From NCBI GenBank assembly GCA_934096035.1, contig CAKOKX010000003.1:1-31574 (forward strand): a stretch of 31,574 bases of DNA, read 5' to 3'. The stretch comes from an uncultured Bacilli bacterium. Lineage in GTDB: Bacteria > Bacillota_I > Bacilli_A > RF39 > UBA660. The notes beneath the pieces were generated by a model. That model worked only from the letters and a program-made list of their open reading frames with translations, ran no database searches and was not told the origin of the DNA. Positions 16,000 to 23,844 of the stretch are shown here, in pieces (position 1 is the first letter of the stretch; each line of letters begins with the position of its first letter). A program made the position numbers and the translations under genes.

Positions 16000-17061
16000 T
16001 TAATAATTATCGCTTCTTAAGAATGGTGGAATTTCATATTCATCATCTACTTCAGGAGTAGGTCTTCTTTTTTGAACATGTACTTCATCACTAAATAATG
16101 CTTCTTCGCCAACTTCATCATCAAACCCAGTTGCTATAACTGTAACAATTACTTCATCAGTTAAATTATCATTTTTTATAGCCCCGAAGATTATATTTAT
16201 ATCTGAATTTGCTGCTTCTCTGACTGTTTCAACAGCATCTTCAATTTCAAATAATGTAAGATTCTTACCACCAGTTACATTAACAATTGCATTTGTAGCT
16301 CCTTCAATAGTTGCTTCCAAAAGTGAATTAGATACAGCTTGTCTAGCTGCTTCAATAGCTCTATTTTCACCAGCATTGCATCCAATACCAATGATTGCTG
16401 TTCCACTCTTTTCCATAACAGTTTTAACATCTGCAAAGTCTAGGTTAATAACTCCAGTAACAGCAATTAAATCTGATATTGATTGAACACCTCTATGAAG
16501 TACATTATCTACTTCTTTAAATGCATCTTCAAAACTTGTAGTTTTATCAATTAATTCTCTTAGTCTATCATTTGGTATAATAATTAAACTATCAACATGA
16601 GTTCTTAATTCTTCTAAACCAACTAAAGCATTTTCCATTCTCTTTTTACCTTCAAATCTAAATGGTTTAGTAACAATACCAACTGTTAAAGCTCCCATAT
16701 TTTGAGCAATTTCAGCAATGATCGGAGCAGCACCAGTACCAGTACCTCCACCAAGTCCACAAGCAACAAATACCATATCTGCTCCTTGTAATGCATCTTC
16801 TAATTCATTCTTACTTTCTAAAGCAGCACTTCTACCAACTTCAGGATTAGCTCCAGCACCTCTTCCTCCAGTAATATTTTTACCTATTTGTATTTTATTT
16901 TGACATAAAGAAGCATTTAAAACTTGTAAATCTGTATTAACAACATAAAATTCTACACTTTTAACTCCTTCTTCAATCATTCGGTTTACGGCGTTACATC
17001 CACCTCCACCAACACCAACTACTTTAATTTTGGCTATTTGATCCATCTGTAATCCATTCAT
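16000..17061 (-). CDS. ftsZ: Cell division GTPase FtsZ
   Basis: The 353-residue protein has the tubulin-like GTP motifs VVGVGGGGCNAVNRM near residue 13 and the signature loop GGGTGTGAAP near 105. T7-loop residues (NLDFADVKTVM) and a C-terminal conserved peptide (DDEYEIPPFLR) that binds FtsA are also present. It forms the Z ring. The linker between the core and the C-terminal peptide is very short (about 15-20 residues). The start at 17061 follows GGGAGAATG. It lies 14 bases after ftsA and is co-transcribed with it; a terminator follows. Confidence 0.98.
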   Translation of the reverse strand: MNGLQMDQIAKIKVVGVGGGGCNAVNRMIEEGVKSVEFYVVNTDLQVLNASLCQNKIQIGKNITGGRGAGANPEVGRSAALESKNELEDALQGADMVFVACGLGGGTGTGAAPIIAEIAQNMGALTVGIVTKPFRFEGKKRMENALVGLEELRTHVDSLIIIPNDRLRELIDKTTSFEDAFKEVDNVLHRGVQSISDLIAVTGVINLDFADVKTVMEKSGTAIIGIGCNAGENRAIEAARQAVSNSLLEATIEGATNAIVNVTGGKNLTLFEIEDAVETVREAANSDINIIFGAIKNDNLTDEVIVTVIATGFDDEVGEEALFSDEVHVQKRRPTPEVDDEYEIPPFLRSDNY

Positions 17062-17075
17062 AATTCATTCTCCCT

Positions 17076-18317
17076 CTAGTTATCAAAAAAGTATCCAAAC
17101 AGCTTTCCTAATAAAGAATCATCTGATATGTTTACCTTTCTATGTATTCCACTTAATTCTTCTTGTTCATTTATACTGAATATAGAAAAATCTCTATTTC
17201 TTAATCTTAACCTACTATCATAATATTTTATCAAACCTACACAAGTTGAAAATTTATTGTGTCTAGCACCTATTTCAACAACCGTACCTACCTCAGCATC
17301 TTTAAAAACATAATTCATAATATTTTTAAAATCAGCTATTTCTGTAACTCCCCCTGTAACAATTATATAACTAATTTCCTTTTTTGTTAAGAGATTTATT
17401 TGTTTTTTTGCTAAATTTAATAATTCTTCCAATCTCCCCATTACAATTTCACTTGCATCAAACTGATTAATTTTAATTTTTTCACCATTTTTATTATCTA
17501 AAAGAATTGATTCACTAGGCTGAGCATTTGTTTTATCAGCTAGTGCAATAGATTCTTTTAAATATAATGCATCTTTTCTATTTATTTTATAAACATAACC
17601 TAAATCATAATCAATTGCTTCTCCCCCCATATCAATTACTTCACAACCAGTTATAATACCTTTATTAAAAATTGCTACAGTAGTTTTAGAAGCTCCAACA
17701 TTTATTACAGCTCCTACTTCACCACTATTTTTAACATTCTTAAATTCATAATAATCCCCAATCGGACCAACTGTTGTATCCACCACTGTTACATTCATTT
17801 TTTCAAGTATCTTAACAATTGGTGTTACATTTTTCTTAGGAACTGTTGCTACTACTGTTTTAACTTTTAATTTTTCAGCTTGCATTCCTAACGGCATATC
17901 AGTAACCACGCTATCATTAAGTAAAAATTTTGTTGGAAGTATAGCTACAATTTCTCTATTATCCATTATTTTACCTTGAATAGCAGTTTGCATTGATTTA
18001 ATAATATCATTACCCGTTACTACATGATTATCATTTGTAATAGAAGCATACCCTTCACTTAAGAAGCATTCCATTCCATTAGTTGGTACACTAACAATTA
18101 CTTTAGTTATCTTAAGTCCTATTTGTTCTTCACTTTTTTTAAATACATCATCTAAAGCCTCAATAGCACTCTCCGGATTAACTATAAATCCCTTTTTTAT
18201 TCCTCTAGATAAAGTATCTACACATGCAAGTATATTTAGTTTATTACGCACTATTTCTCCAACAACGAGTTTAATGGTATGACTACCGATATCTAAACTA
18301 GCAATTATCTTTCGCAT
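17076..18317 (-). CDS. ftsA: Cell division protein FtsA
   Basis: The 413-residue protein is an actin-fold ATPase. It has MRKIIASLDIGSHTIKLVVGE (phosphate 1), an inserted 1C domain (VIVSVPTNGMECF), VINVGASKTTVAIF (phosphate 2) and IIVTGGVTEI (adenosine). It ends with an amphipathic membrane-targeting helix (SLLGKLFGYFFDN). FtsA tethers FtsZ to the membrane. The start is ATG 18317 with AGGAGATG upstream; a longer frame extends to 18374 but runs through the promoter, so it is not used. Confidence 0.96.
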   Translation of the reverse strand: MRKIIASLDIGSHTIKLVVGEIVRNKLNILACVDTLSRGIKKGFIVNPESAIEALDDVFKKSEEQIGLKITKVIVSVPTNGMECFLSEGYASITNDNHVVTGNDIIKSMQTAIQGKIMDNREIVAILPTKFLLNDSVVTDMPLGMQAEKLKVKTVVATVPKKNVTPIVKILEKMNVTVVDTTVGPIGDYYEFKNVKNSGEVGAVINVGASKTTVAIFNKGIITGCEVIDMGGEAIDYDLGYVYKINRKDALYLKESIALADKTNAQPSESILLDNKNGEKIKINQFDASEIVMGRLEELLNLAKKQINLLTKKEISYIIVTGGVTEIADFKNIMNYVFKDAEVGTVVEIGARHNKFSTCVGLIKYYDSRLRLRNRDFSIFSINEQEELSGIHRKVNISDDSLLGKLFGYFFDN

Positions 18318-18345
18318 GCACACATCTCCTATTACCTTATAAATA

Positions 18346-18374
18346 ATTATATCTAAAAATACCCATTCATGCAA
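18346..18374 (-). promoter_or_regulatory. Promoter of ftsA-ftsZ
   Basis: On the minus strand TTGCAT (18369-18374) and TATAAT (18346-18351) are spaced by 17 bases, giving a leader of about 20 bases. Confidence 0.7.
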
Positions 18375-18421
18375 GGGCTTTTTAAAACTATCAACTATTT
18401 TTCATTCGTTTTAATTATTAA

Positions 18422-18451
18422 GTAATAATAAGATATTATCTTTCATATAGT
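18422..18451 (+). promoter_or_regulatory. Candidate sigma-E promoter of spoIIIAH
   Basis: GTAATAAT (18422-18429) resembles the sigma-E -35 (GTCATATT, six of eight). After 14 bases CATATAGT (18444-18451) resembles the -10 CATACANT. Start would be about 20 bases before the spoIIIAH start codon. In Bacillus, spoIIIAH belongs to a sigma-E operon, so the match makes sense, but it is by eye. Confidence 0.45.
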
Positions 18452-18478
18452 TAAGTAGCTTTAGATGGAGGAATATTT

Positions 18479-18964
18479 ATGATAAACAAACAAAATTTAT
18501 GGTTCGTTACACTATTTTCTTTAATTTTAGTATTAGGAATCTACTATGTAACAATGGGAGATGAAACACTCAGTGTTCTGGCCGGAGAAAATAATGTAAG
18601 TAGCCCTGTAGAAGTAAAAGAATCAGATGTAATCGTGGCACTTCAAGTAGCATCTGATGAAAGTGTTTTAAAAGAAATGAATGAGTACCAAAGTATCCTA
18701 CTAGATGATGCTGCAACAATTGAAGAAAAAAATGATGCCTACAATGCCTTACAAGCTTTAAGTAATTCTAAAAGTGAATGTGAAAAAATAAAAAAAATAA
18801 TTGCCGAAAAATTTAAATATGATAACTTTGTAAAAATCAACGGAGATACAATAAGTATTACAATAGCTTCTAAAGAACACAACAAAGAAGTTGCCAACAA
18901 AATCATTAGAGAAATACAAAGTTTATATGACAAACAAAAATATATTACAATTAAATTTGAATAA
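18479..18964 (+). CDS. spoIIIAH: Sporulation protein SpoIIIAH
   Basis: The 161-residue protein begins INKQNLWFVTLFSLILVLGIYYV, the typical SpoIIIAH membrane segment (about 7-25). A helical region and a C-terminal ring-building YscJ/FliF-like domain (KINGDTISITIASKEHNKEVANKII) follow. In the mother-cell membrane SpoIIIAH pairs with forespore SpoIIQ to form the feeding channel. The other spoIIIA genes are not adjacent, so it stands apart from the usual eight-gene operon, at least here. GGAGG precedes the start, and a sigma-E-like promoter lies just upstream. Confidence 0.88.
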   Translation: MINKQNLWFVTLFSLILVLGIYYVTMGDETLSVLAGENNVSSPVEVKESDVIVALQVASDESVLKEMNEYQSILLDDAATIEEKNDAYNALQALSNSKSECEKIKKIIAEKFKYDNFVKINGDTISITIASKEHNKEVANKIIREIQSLYDKQKYITIKFE

Positions 18965-18970
18965 TCCTAT

Positions 18971-18997
18971 ACATTTTTAAAAATACTTCATACAATA
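18971..18997 (+). promoter_or_regulatory. Candidate sigma-K (or sigma-E) promoter of gerE
   Basis: CATACAATA (18989-18997) matches the sigma-K -10 pattern CATANNNTA and contains the sigma-E pattern CATACAAT. AC lies 16 bases upstream (18971-18972). Bacillus gerE is transcribed by sigma-K. The -10 lies in the left half of a hairpin (18980-19012) that may also end spoIIIAH transcription. Confidence 0.45.
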
Positions 18998-19012
18998 TTA
19001 TGAAGTATTTTA
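18980..19012 (+). terminator. Hairpin between spoIIIAH and gerE
   Basis: A stem of about 13 bp (AAATACTTCATA with TATGAAGTATTT) with a six-base loop is followed by TTTTAAATTT. It is a possible weak terminator of spoIIIAH that overlaps the gerE promoter candidate. Confidence 0.5.
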
Positions 19013-19031
19013 AATTTAAGGAGATTATTAT

Positions 19032-19241
19032 ATGAAAAAAAAGATATTAACCGACCGAGAACAAGAAGTATTTGAATTACTTGTTAAAAATAAAACAACT
19101 ACTGAAATAGCAAAAAAATTACAAATAAGTGAAAAAACTGTCAGAAACCATGTTTCAAATGCTATTCAAAAACTTGGAGTCAAAGGAAGAGCTCAAGCAA
19201 TTATTGAATTAGTAAAACTCGGAGAATTAAAAATTGATTAA
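19032..19241 (+). CDS. gerE: Spore coat transcription regulator GerE
   Basis: The 69-residue protein is a stand-alone LuxR-type helix-turn-helix with TDREQEVFELLVKNKTTTEI, ISEKTVRNHVSNAIQKLGVK and GRAQAIIELVKLGEL. Length and wording follow Bacillus GerE (74 residues) almost block by block. GerE acts late in the mother cell with sigma-K on coat genes. It lies between spoIIIAH and gerM, with AAGGAG before the start and its own UUCG terminator. Confidence 0.92.
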   Translation: MKKKILTDREQEVFELLVKNKTTTEIAKKLQISEKTVRNHVSNAIQKLGVKGRAQAIIELVKLGELKID

Positions 19242-19262
19242 AGACTTCGGTCTTTTTTTTTA
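19240..19262 (+). terminator. Terminator of gerE
   Basis: AAAGAC-TTCG-GTCTTT, a stem closed by a UUCG tetraloop, is followed by nine or more T and begins inside the stop codon. Confidence 0.88.
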
Positions 19263-19294
19263 TTTTAAAAATATAATTAATTAGGTGTTTAAAA

Positions 19295-20227
19295 ATGATT
19301 AAAAAATCTTCAATAAGACGAATTTGTGTAGCAACTTTGGCTTTATTCATATTATTAATAATATACTTTTTTCCAAATAATGATACTACTATAAAAGAAC
19401 ATTTAAACTATATTAAAAGAGATGAAATGCCAATATTTTTAATAGATAATTCAAATTATGTAGCAAGAACAAGTATAGTTAAATCAAGTGAAAACATTAA
19501 TGAACAAATAATAGAAATTATAGAAACACTAACAAAAAATTCAAAAAAATCTAGTTACATCAGAGATGGATTTAAACCAGTTATTCCTGAAAGTACCAAA
19601 GTAATTGATGTTAAACTTGATAACGAAATATTAACAATTAATTTTAGTAAAGAGTTACTAACCATAGATAAAGACAATGAAGAAAAAATGATCGAAGCAA
19701 TAATTTATTCTTTAACAGAAATAAAAGAGATTAAAAAAATTAAAATTCTAGTAGAAAACACTCCATTTACAAAATTACCAAACTCACAAAAAAAATTACC
19801 AGAAATTTTAGATAAAAATTATGGCATAAACAAAACCTATAATCTAGATTCAATAAAAGAATCCACTAAAACTACAATATATTTCTTAAGTAGATATAAA
19901 GATTATCACTATTTTGTTCCTGTTACAAAAGTTAACAACGAAAAAACTGAAAAAGTTGAAATAATTATTAAAGAATTAAAAAGTACTCCGATATATCAAA
20001 CAAATTTAATAAGTTATCTTGCAGCATCTGCTAATATTACAAACTATGAATTACTTGAAAATGCCATTAAATTATCATTTAACAATTATCTTATTGCTAA
20101 TATAAAAGAGGAAGAAGCATTAGAAGAAGTTAAATACTCGATTGCTCTATCTTTACGAGACACTTACGGGATTAATGAAGTTATATTTAATATTCCAGAT
20201 AGTGAAAACACAAAAATTAGCGTATAA
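19295..20227 (+). CDS. gerM: Spore germination/sporulation protein GerM
   Basis: The 310-residue protein has an N-terminal membrane segment (about 12-27, VATLALFILLIIYFF) and two tandem GerMN domains (about 45-155 and 190-305). The first has PESTKVIDVKLDNEILTINF and the second LLENAIKLSFNNYLI with SLRDTYGINEVIFNI. In Bacillus, GerM is a sigma-E-dependent exported protein that helps assemble the channel with SpoIIQ and SpoIIIAH, so its place here beside spoIIIAH fits. It lacks a clear lipobox Cys, so it looks anchored by the N-terminal helix. The ribosome site is AGGTG. Confidence 0.85.
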   Translation: MIKKSSIRRICVATLALFILLIIYFFPNNDTTIKEHLNYIKRDEMPIFLIDNSNYVARTSIVKSSENINEQIIEIIETLTKNSKKSSYIRDGFKPVIPESTKVIDVKLDNEILTINFSKELLTIDKDNEEKMIEAIIYSLTEIKEIKKIKILVENTPFTKLPNSQKKLPEILDKNYGINKTYNLDSIKESTKTTIYFLSRYKDYHYFVPVTKVNNEKTEKVEIIIKELKSTPIYQTNLISYLAASANITNYELLENAIKLSFNNYLIANIKEEEALEEVKYSIALSLRDTYGINEVIFNIPDSENTKISV

Positions 20228-20252
20228 AATAGTAATTTTAATAAAAAAGGGC

Positions 20253-20281
20253 TTGCATTAACCTTTTTTTTATACTATAAT
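20253..20281 (+). promoter_or_regulatory. Promoter of tRNA-Arg
   Basis: TTGCAT (20253-20258) and TATAAT (20276-20281) are spaced by 17 bases; the tRNA begins 22 bases after the -10. Confidence 0.75.
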
Positions 20282-20302
20282 TAATTTGTGTTCGAAAAAG
20301 AT

Positions 20303-20379
20303 GTCCTGGTAGCTCAGCTGGATAGAGCAATCGCCTTCTAAGCGATCGGTCGTGAGTTCGAATCTCGCCCAGGACACCA
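20303..20379 (+). tRNA. tRNA-Arg (TCT)
   Basis: The 77-nt cloverleaf has acceptor GTCCTGG/CCAGGAC and D-stem GCTC/GAGC. The anticodon stem is ATCGC/GCGAT with loop CTTCTAA (anticodon TCT, reading AGA/AGG). The T-arm contains GTTCGAATC and CCA is encoded. AGA is the dominant Arg codon in this AT-rich DNA. Confidence 0.95.
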
Positions 20380-20391
20380 AATAAAAAAATT

Positions 20392-20414
20392 AAGCCTTTA
20401 AAAGGCTTTTTTTT
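20392..20414 (+). terminator. Terminator of tRNA-Arg
   Basis: AAGCCTT (20392-20398) pairs with AAGGCTT (20402-20408), followed by eight T. Confidence 0.85.
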
Positions 20415-20420
20415 GTTTAC

Positions 20421-20903
20421 TTATTTTTTAATTCTAAGTTTTCTAAATAAACTTACTTTTCTAGTTTGTTTTTCCTGTGGCATACCAAAAAGCTCTATCC
20501 CACTAACTCTAGAGTCATATATTTTTTCTAAAGATAAAAGCATTTGTTCTAACATATCAAATCTTATATCATCTCTTGAATTTTCAGTTATTTCACACAA
20601 TGAATCTAATCTTACTCTTAGCATACTCATCGTAGATTTAATATTTGCCATGAGTTTTTTTAATACTTCCATATTCAAATCTCTAACAGAATCATAATCT
20701 ACAATCCAATCTACTTTCTTAAAAAAATCTATATCTTTTTCATCAGAAAATTCTACATAAATATCACTTTCATTAAAAGACAACAACACTTGACTATTTT
20801 CCATATCATATAAAACAGAATCAGGGATTTGACATTGTGATTTTCTAAGAACCAATAAATCTTTTTTATTTACATATAATTTTCCATCTTTAAATACTTT
20901 CAT
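20421..20903 (-). CDS. Protein of unknown function
   Basis: The 160-residue protein starts at 20903, chosen because GAGGAAG precedes it; the upstream frame to 20951 crosses the -10 and palindrome. The first half looks beta-rich (MKVFKDGKLYVNKKDLLVLR, SVLYDMENSQVLLSF). The second half is a long helix (LNMEVLKKLMANIKSTMSMLRVRLDSLCEI), followed by a helical segment and a basic tail (KVSLFRKLRIKK). No membrane segment or known motif is visible. It might be a small coiled-coil cytoplasmic protein with a basic end for nucleic acid or membrane contact, but that is a guess. It is transcribed alone, after the nrdD terminator. Confidence 0.75.
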   Translation of the reverse strand: MKVFKDGKLYVNKKDLLVLRKSQCQIPDSVLYDMENSQVLLSFNESDIYVEFSDEKDIDFFKKVDWIVDYDSVRDLNMEVLKKLMANIKSTMSMLRVRLDSLCEITENSRDDIRFDMLEQMLLSLEKIYDSRVSGIELFGMPQEKQTRKVSLFRKLRIKK

Positions 20904-20920
20904 CTTTACTTCCTCTTTTT

Positions 20921-20948
20921 CACAAAATTTTGTGTCTTTTTTATTATA
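20921..20948 (-). promoter_or_regulatory. TATAAT box and operator-like palindrome
   Basis: On the minus strand TATAAT (20943-20948) is followed by the perfect 14-bp palindrome CACAAAATTTTGTG at 20921-20934, which would lie at about +2 to +15. No good -35 is seen. The position suits a repressor operator for the unknown gene downstream. Confidence 0.45.
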
Positions 20949-20961
20949 CACTATTTCATTT

Positions 20962-20989
20962 AAAAAGCTAGCTTTTTTTAGCTAACTTT
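20962..20989 (-). terminator. Terminator of nrdD operon
   Basis: On the minus strand AAAGTTAGCT pairs with AGCTAGCTTT around an A-rich loop, followed by T residues, directly after the stop of the small radical-domain gene. Confidence 0.7.
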
Positions 20990-21171
20990 TATTTACTACA
21001 AGAACAAGTTTTAAATGTATGTTTTACTCTATCATGTTCTTCAGCCTTTTTACCATTGTTAAATCTTTCTACTGTACCAACCAAATAACCTGTAATTCTT
21101 CTAATTCTTTCGAATTCTACCCCTTCTCCTGTTACTTTTTTTGATTTTACTTCTTCTTCAATTTTTTCCAT
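20989..21171 (-). CDS. Separate glycyl-radical domain of anaerobic ribonucleotide reductase
   Basis: The 60-residue protein contains FERIRRITGYLVGTVERFNN followed by GKKAEEHDRVKH. This matches the extreme C-terminus of class III reductases (E. coli NrdD: RRVCGYLG, then FNAGKQEEVKRRVKH), so Gly28 should be the radical glycine. The protein ends TCSCSK. It begins 10 bases after the nrdD stop in another frame, with its own AGGTAGAG site and ATG, and stops occur in both frames at the joint. The large protein lacks this motif, so the two must act together if the enzyme works. It may associate with the barrel in trans, as the spare radical domain GrcA does for pyruvate formate-lyase. Confidence 0.85.
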   Translation of the reverse strand: MEKIEEEVKSKKVTGEGVEFERIRRITGYLVGTVERFNNGKKAEEHDRVKHTFKTCSCSK

Positions 21172-21181
21172 ACTACTCTAC

Positions 21182-23500
21182 CTATTCCTTTCCATCTAAT
21201 CTTTTAAGTAAATCAACACTAACTGGTTCTCCAGTTTTTCTACCACATCTTGGACATACATCTTTTATTATACCAACATATCCACAAACTGGATCTCTAT
21301 CTACTGGATGGTTAATTGCACCATATCCAATATCACTTTCTTTCATTATTCTAACAACACTTTCAAATGCTTCTAAGTTATCTGATGGATCCCCATCAAG
21401 TTCAATATAACTTATATGACCAGCATTTGTAAATTTATGATATTTTCCTTCAATTCTAAGTTTATCTGCTATTGAAATATTATAATAAACTGGAACATGG
21501 AATGAATTTGTGTAATAAGCTCTATCTGTTACTCCTGGAATCTTACCATAAATATCTCTATCAATATTAACAAATCTTCCTGATAATCCTTCGGCAGGTG
21601 TAGCTAAACATGTAAAGTTTAAATTATATTTTTTACTATACTCATCACATTTTTCTCTCATATGACCAATAATTTTAAGACCTAATTTTTGAGCTTCTTC
21701 AGACTCTCCATGATGTTTACCAATTAAAGCCTTCAAACATTCAGCTAGTCCAATAAATCCAATTGAAAGCGTACCATGTTTTAATACTTTCTTTAACCTA
21801 TCATTTGGTTTTAATTTATCACTATCAAGCCAAACTCCTTGGCCCATCAAAAATGGGAAGTTATAAACTCTTTTATTACATTGAATATCATATCTTTCAA
21901 GCAATTGATCTTTTACAAGTTCCATCATATCATCAAGTTCTTCATAAAAGCCTTTCATATCAGCTTTATCTAAAGCATTTTTACCAACAATACCATGTTT
22001 AATACCTATTCTTGGTAAATTAATTGATGTAAATGAAAGATTTCCTCTTCCTGGTGTAATTTCTTTATCTGGATCTACAACATTACCAATAACTCTTGTA
22101 CGGCATCCCATGTAACCTACTTCAGTACGATAATCTCCAGCTTTATAATATGGTTTATTAAATGAACTATCTAAGAAAGACCAATTTGGAAATAATCTTT
22201 TCGCAGATACTCGCAAACTCAATTTAAATAAATCATAGTTAGGGTCTTCAGGATTATAGTTGACTCCTTCTTTTACTTTAAATATTGATATTGGGAATAT
22301 TGGTGTTTCCCCTTGACCCAAGCCAGCTTCACTAGCAAGCATATAATTTTTAGTAACCATTCTACCCTCACTAGAAATATCAGTACCAAAATTTATTGAT
22401 GAGAATGGAACTTGTGCTCCCGCTCTTGAATGCATTGTATTTAAATTATGAACAAAAGCTTCCATTGATTGATATGTTCTCTTATCAGTTTTTTCTAAAG
22501 ATTTCTTAATTGACATATCAAATAATCTTTTCATTAATTCTGAGTTCTTATAAAATTTTTCAAAATATTCTACAGTAATATCTATTGTATTAATTTTTGC
22601 AATTTCTTTTTCAATACTTGCTACATTTACAAAATCATTTAAATCCTCTAAATCAATATAATCTTTAATTGTAGTCTTCAACATCTTTTTAAATGTCTTT
22701 AAAACACCTGGTGCTAAATAATAATCAAATGCTGGAATACTTTGACCACCATGTTGATCATTTTGATTTGATTGGATCGCTATAGCTGCTAAAGCTGAAT
22801 AACTCATAATATCATTTGGTTCTCTTAAATGTCCATGTCCTGTTGAAAAACCATTTTTAAATAATTTATCTAAATCTATTTGCATACATGTTGTTGTACC
22901 CATTGCTTCAAAGTCCATATCATGAATATGAATATATCCTTCATCATGAGCATCAGCAAATTTTTTCTTCATTAAATATGCTTTAGAAAATTCTCTTGAT
23001 ACATTAGAACCAAATTGTAACATTGTTCCCATTGCTGAATTTCCATCTATATTACCATTTTCTCTTTTTGCATCATCTTCTGCAGCACTTTTAAGCGCTA
23101 AACCTTCTAATGTTTTTAAAAACTTATGACTTCTTTTATCATCAGTAAAAGTTTCTCTTGCTTTACTTCTATTTTCTCTATAATTAGCAAAATTTTCTAA
23201 TACATCATCATATTTATCTTTTTTTAATGTTTCCTCTATAATATCTTGAATATCTTCTATCTTAATACTTGCTTTATCAAGATAGTCTTTTTCAATTTTT
23301 TTAATAACATGACCATATACTTTTTGAATATCATTTGATGAATATTTTAATATTTCATCATCGTCTTCATTCACAATTTTTATACTGTCAAACCCTTTTT
23401 TAATTGCCATAGCAATCTTAGTTCCATTAAAACTAACCTTAGAACCATTTCTTTTTACTACTTTAATTGTCTCAAAAAATTCTTCTTCCTTATTTGGCAT
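21182..23500 (-). CDS. nrdD: Anaerobic ribonucleoside-triphosphate reductase, large part without radical glycine
   Basis: The 772-residue protein has an N-terminal ATP-cone (about 10-105, VVKRNGSKVSFNGTKIAMAI). The class III barrel follows, with HIHDMDFEAMGTTTCMQIDL, QNDQHGGQSIPAFDYYLAPG and HSRAGAQVPFSSINFGTD. A metal-binding end carries DPVCGYVG and DVCPRCGRK. It stops at VDLLKRLDGKE, before the RxxGYL radical motif, which is on the following small gene. The enzyme makes dNTPs without oxygen and needs the activase NrdG, which is not in this window. GGAAGG precedes the start; a promoter lies at 23528-23556 on the same strand. Confidence 0.94.
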   Translation of the reverse strand: MPNKEEEFFETIKVVKRNGSKVSFNGTKIAMAIKKGFDSIKIVNEDDDEILKYSSNDIQKVYGHVIKKIEKDYLDKASIKIEDIQDIIEETLKKDKYDDVLENFANYRENRSKARETFTDDKRSHKFLKTLEGLALKSAAEDDAKRENGNIDGNSAMGTMLQFGSNVSREFSKAYLMKKKFADAHDEGYIHIHDMDFEAMGTTTCMQIDLDKLFKNGFSTGHGHLREPNDIMSYSALAAIAIQSNQNDQHGGQSIPAFDYYLAPGVLKTFKKMLKTTIKDYIDLEDLNDFVNVASIEKEIAKINTIDITVEYFEKFYKNSELMKRLFDMSIKKSLEKTDKRTYQSMEAFVHNLNTMHSRAGAQVPFSSINFGTDISSEGRMVTKNYMLASEAGLGQGETPIFPISIFKVKEGVNYNPEDPNYDLFKLSLRVSAKRLFPNWSFLDSSFNKPYYKAGDYRTEVGYMGCRTRVIGNVVDPDKEITPGRGNLSFTSINLPRIGIKHGIVGKNALDKADMKGFYEELDDMMELVKDQLLERYDIQCNKRVYNFPFLMGQGVWLDSDKLKPNDRLKKVLKHGTLSIGFIGLAECLKALIGKHHGESEEAQKLGLKIIGHMREKCDEYSKKYNLNFTCLATPAEGLSGRFVNIDRDIYGKIPGVTDRAYYTNSFHVPVYYNISIADKLRIEGKYHKFTNAGHISYIELDGDPSDNLEAFESVVRIMKESDIGYGAINHPVDRDPVCGYVGIIKDVCPRCGRKTGEPVSVDLLKRLDGKE

Positions 23501-23527
23501 ATACTACTACCTTCCTTTCACAATTTC

Positions 23528-23556
23528 ATTATATTATGTATTAAGATAATTGTCTA
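23528..23556 (-). promoter_or_regulatory. Promoter of nrdD
   Basis: On the minus strand TAGACA (23551-23556) and TATAAT (23528-23533) are spaced by 17 bases, giving a leader of about 20 bases that contains GAAAGGAAGG. Confidence 0.65.
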
Positions 23557-23575
23557 TAAAATTTCTGTTTTTCTT

Positions 23576-23595
23576 TTTTTAGAATTTTCTAAAAA
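23576..23595. promoter_or_regulatory. Palindrome upstream of nrdD promoter
   Basis: TTTTTAGAA and TTCTAAAAA form a 9+9 inverted repeat with two central T, lying just upstream of the nrdD -35. It may be a regulator site or simply AT-rich chance. Confidence 0.3.
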
Positions 23596-23816
23596 TGTCA
23601 ATTTTACCCCAATTTTTCGTTGTTCGTATTTTTTAACAATATTACGCAAATATAGATAAACTCTAGCAAAAAAGCATTTATTTCAATTTTTATAAAATTT
23701 TGACATTTCTTTACTTTTTTGCATTTTTCATTTTCAGAGATTTTACATTTTAAACATTTACGTGCAAAAAATCTTAACTACCATCTTTAATTTTTCCTTA
23801 AATTTTGCGTTATTAC

Positions 23817-23844
23817 TTGCACATTTTTTGATCTTTGCTATAAT
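23817..23844 (+). promoter_or_regulatory. Promoter of murC
   Basis: TTGCAC (23817-23822), a 16-base spacer and TATAAT (23839-23844) precede AAGGAG (23857-23862) and the start at 23870. Confidence 0.7.

Noticed and set aside
20989..23500. The nrdD split as a simple frameshift error
   Set aside because: TAG codons occur in both frames at the joint (21182-21184 and 21178-21180) and the small gene has its own start and ribosome site, so a single indel would not restore one protein.
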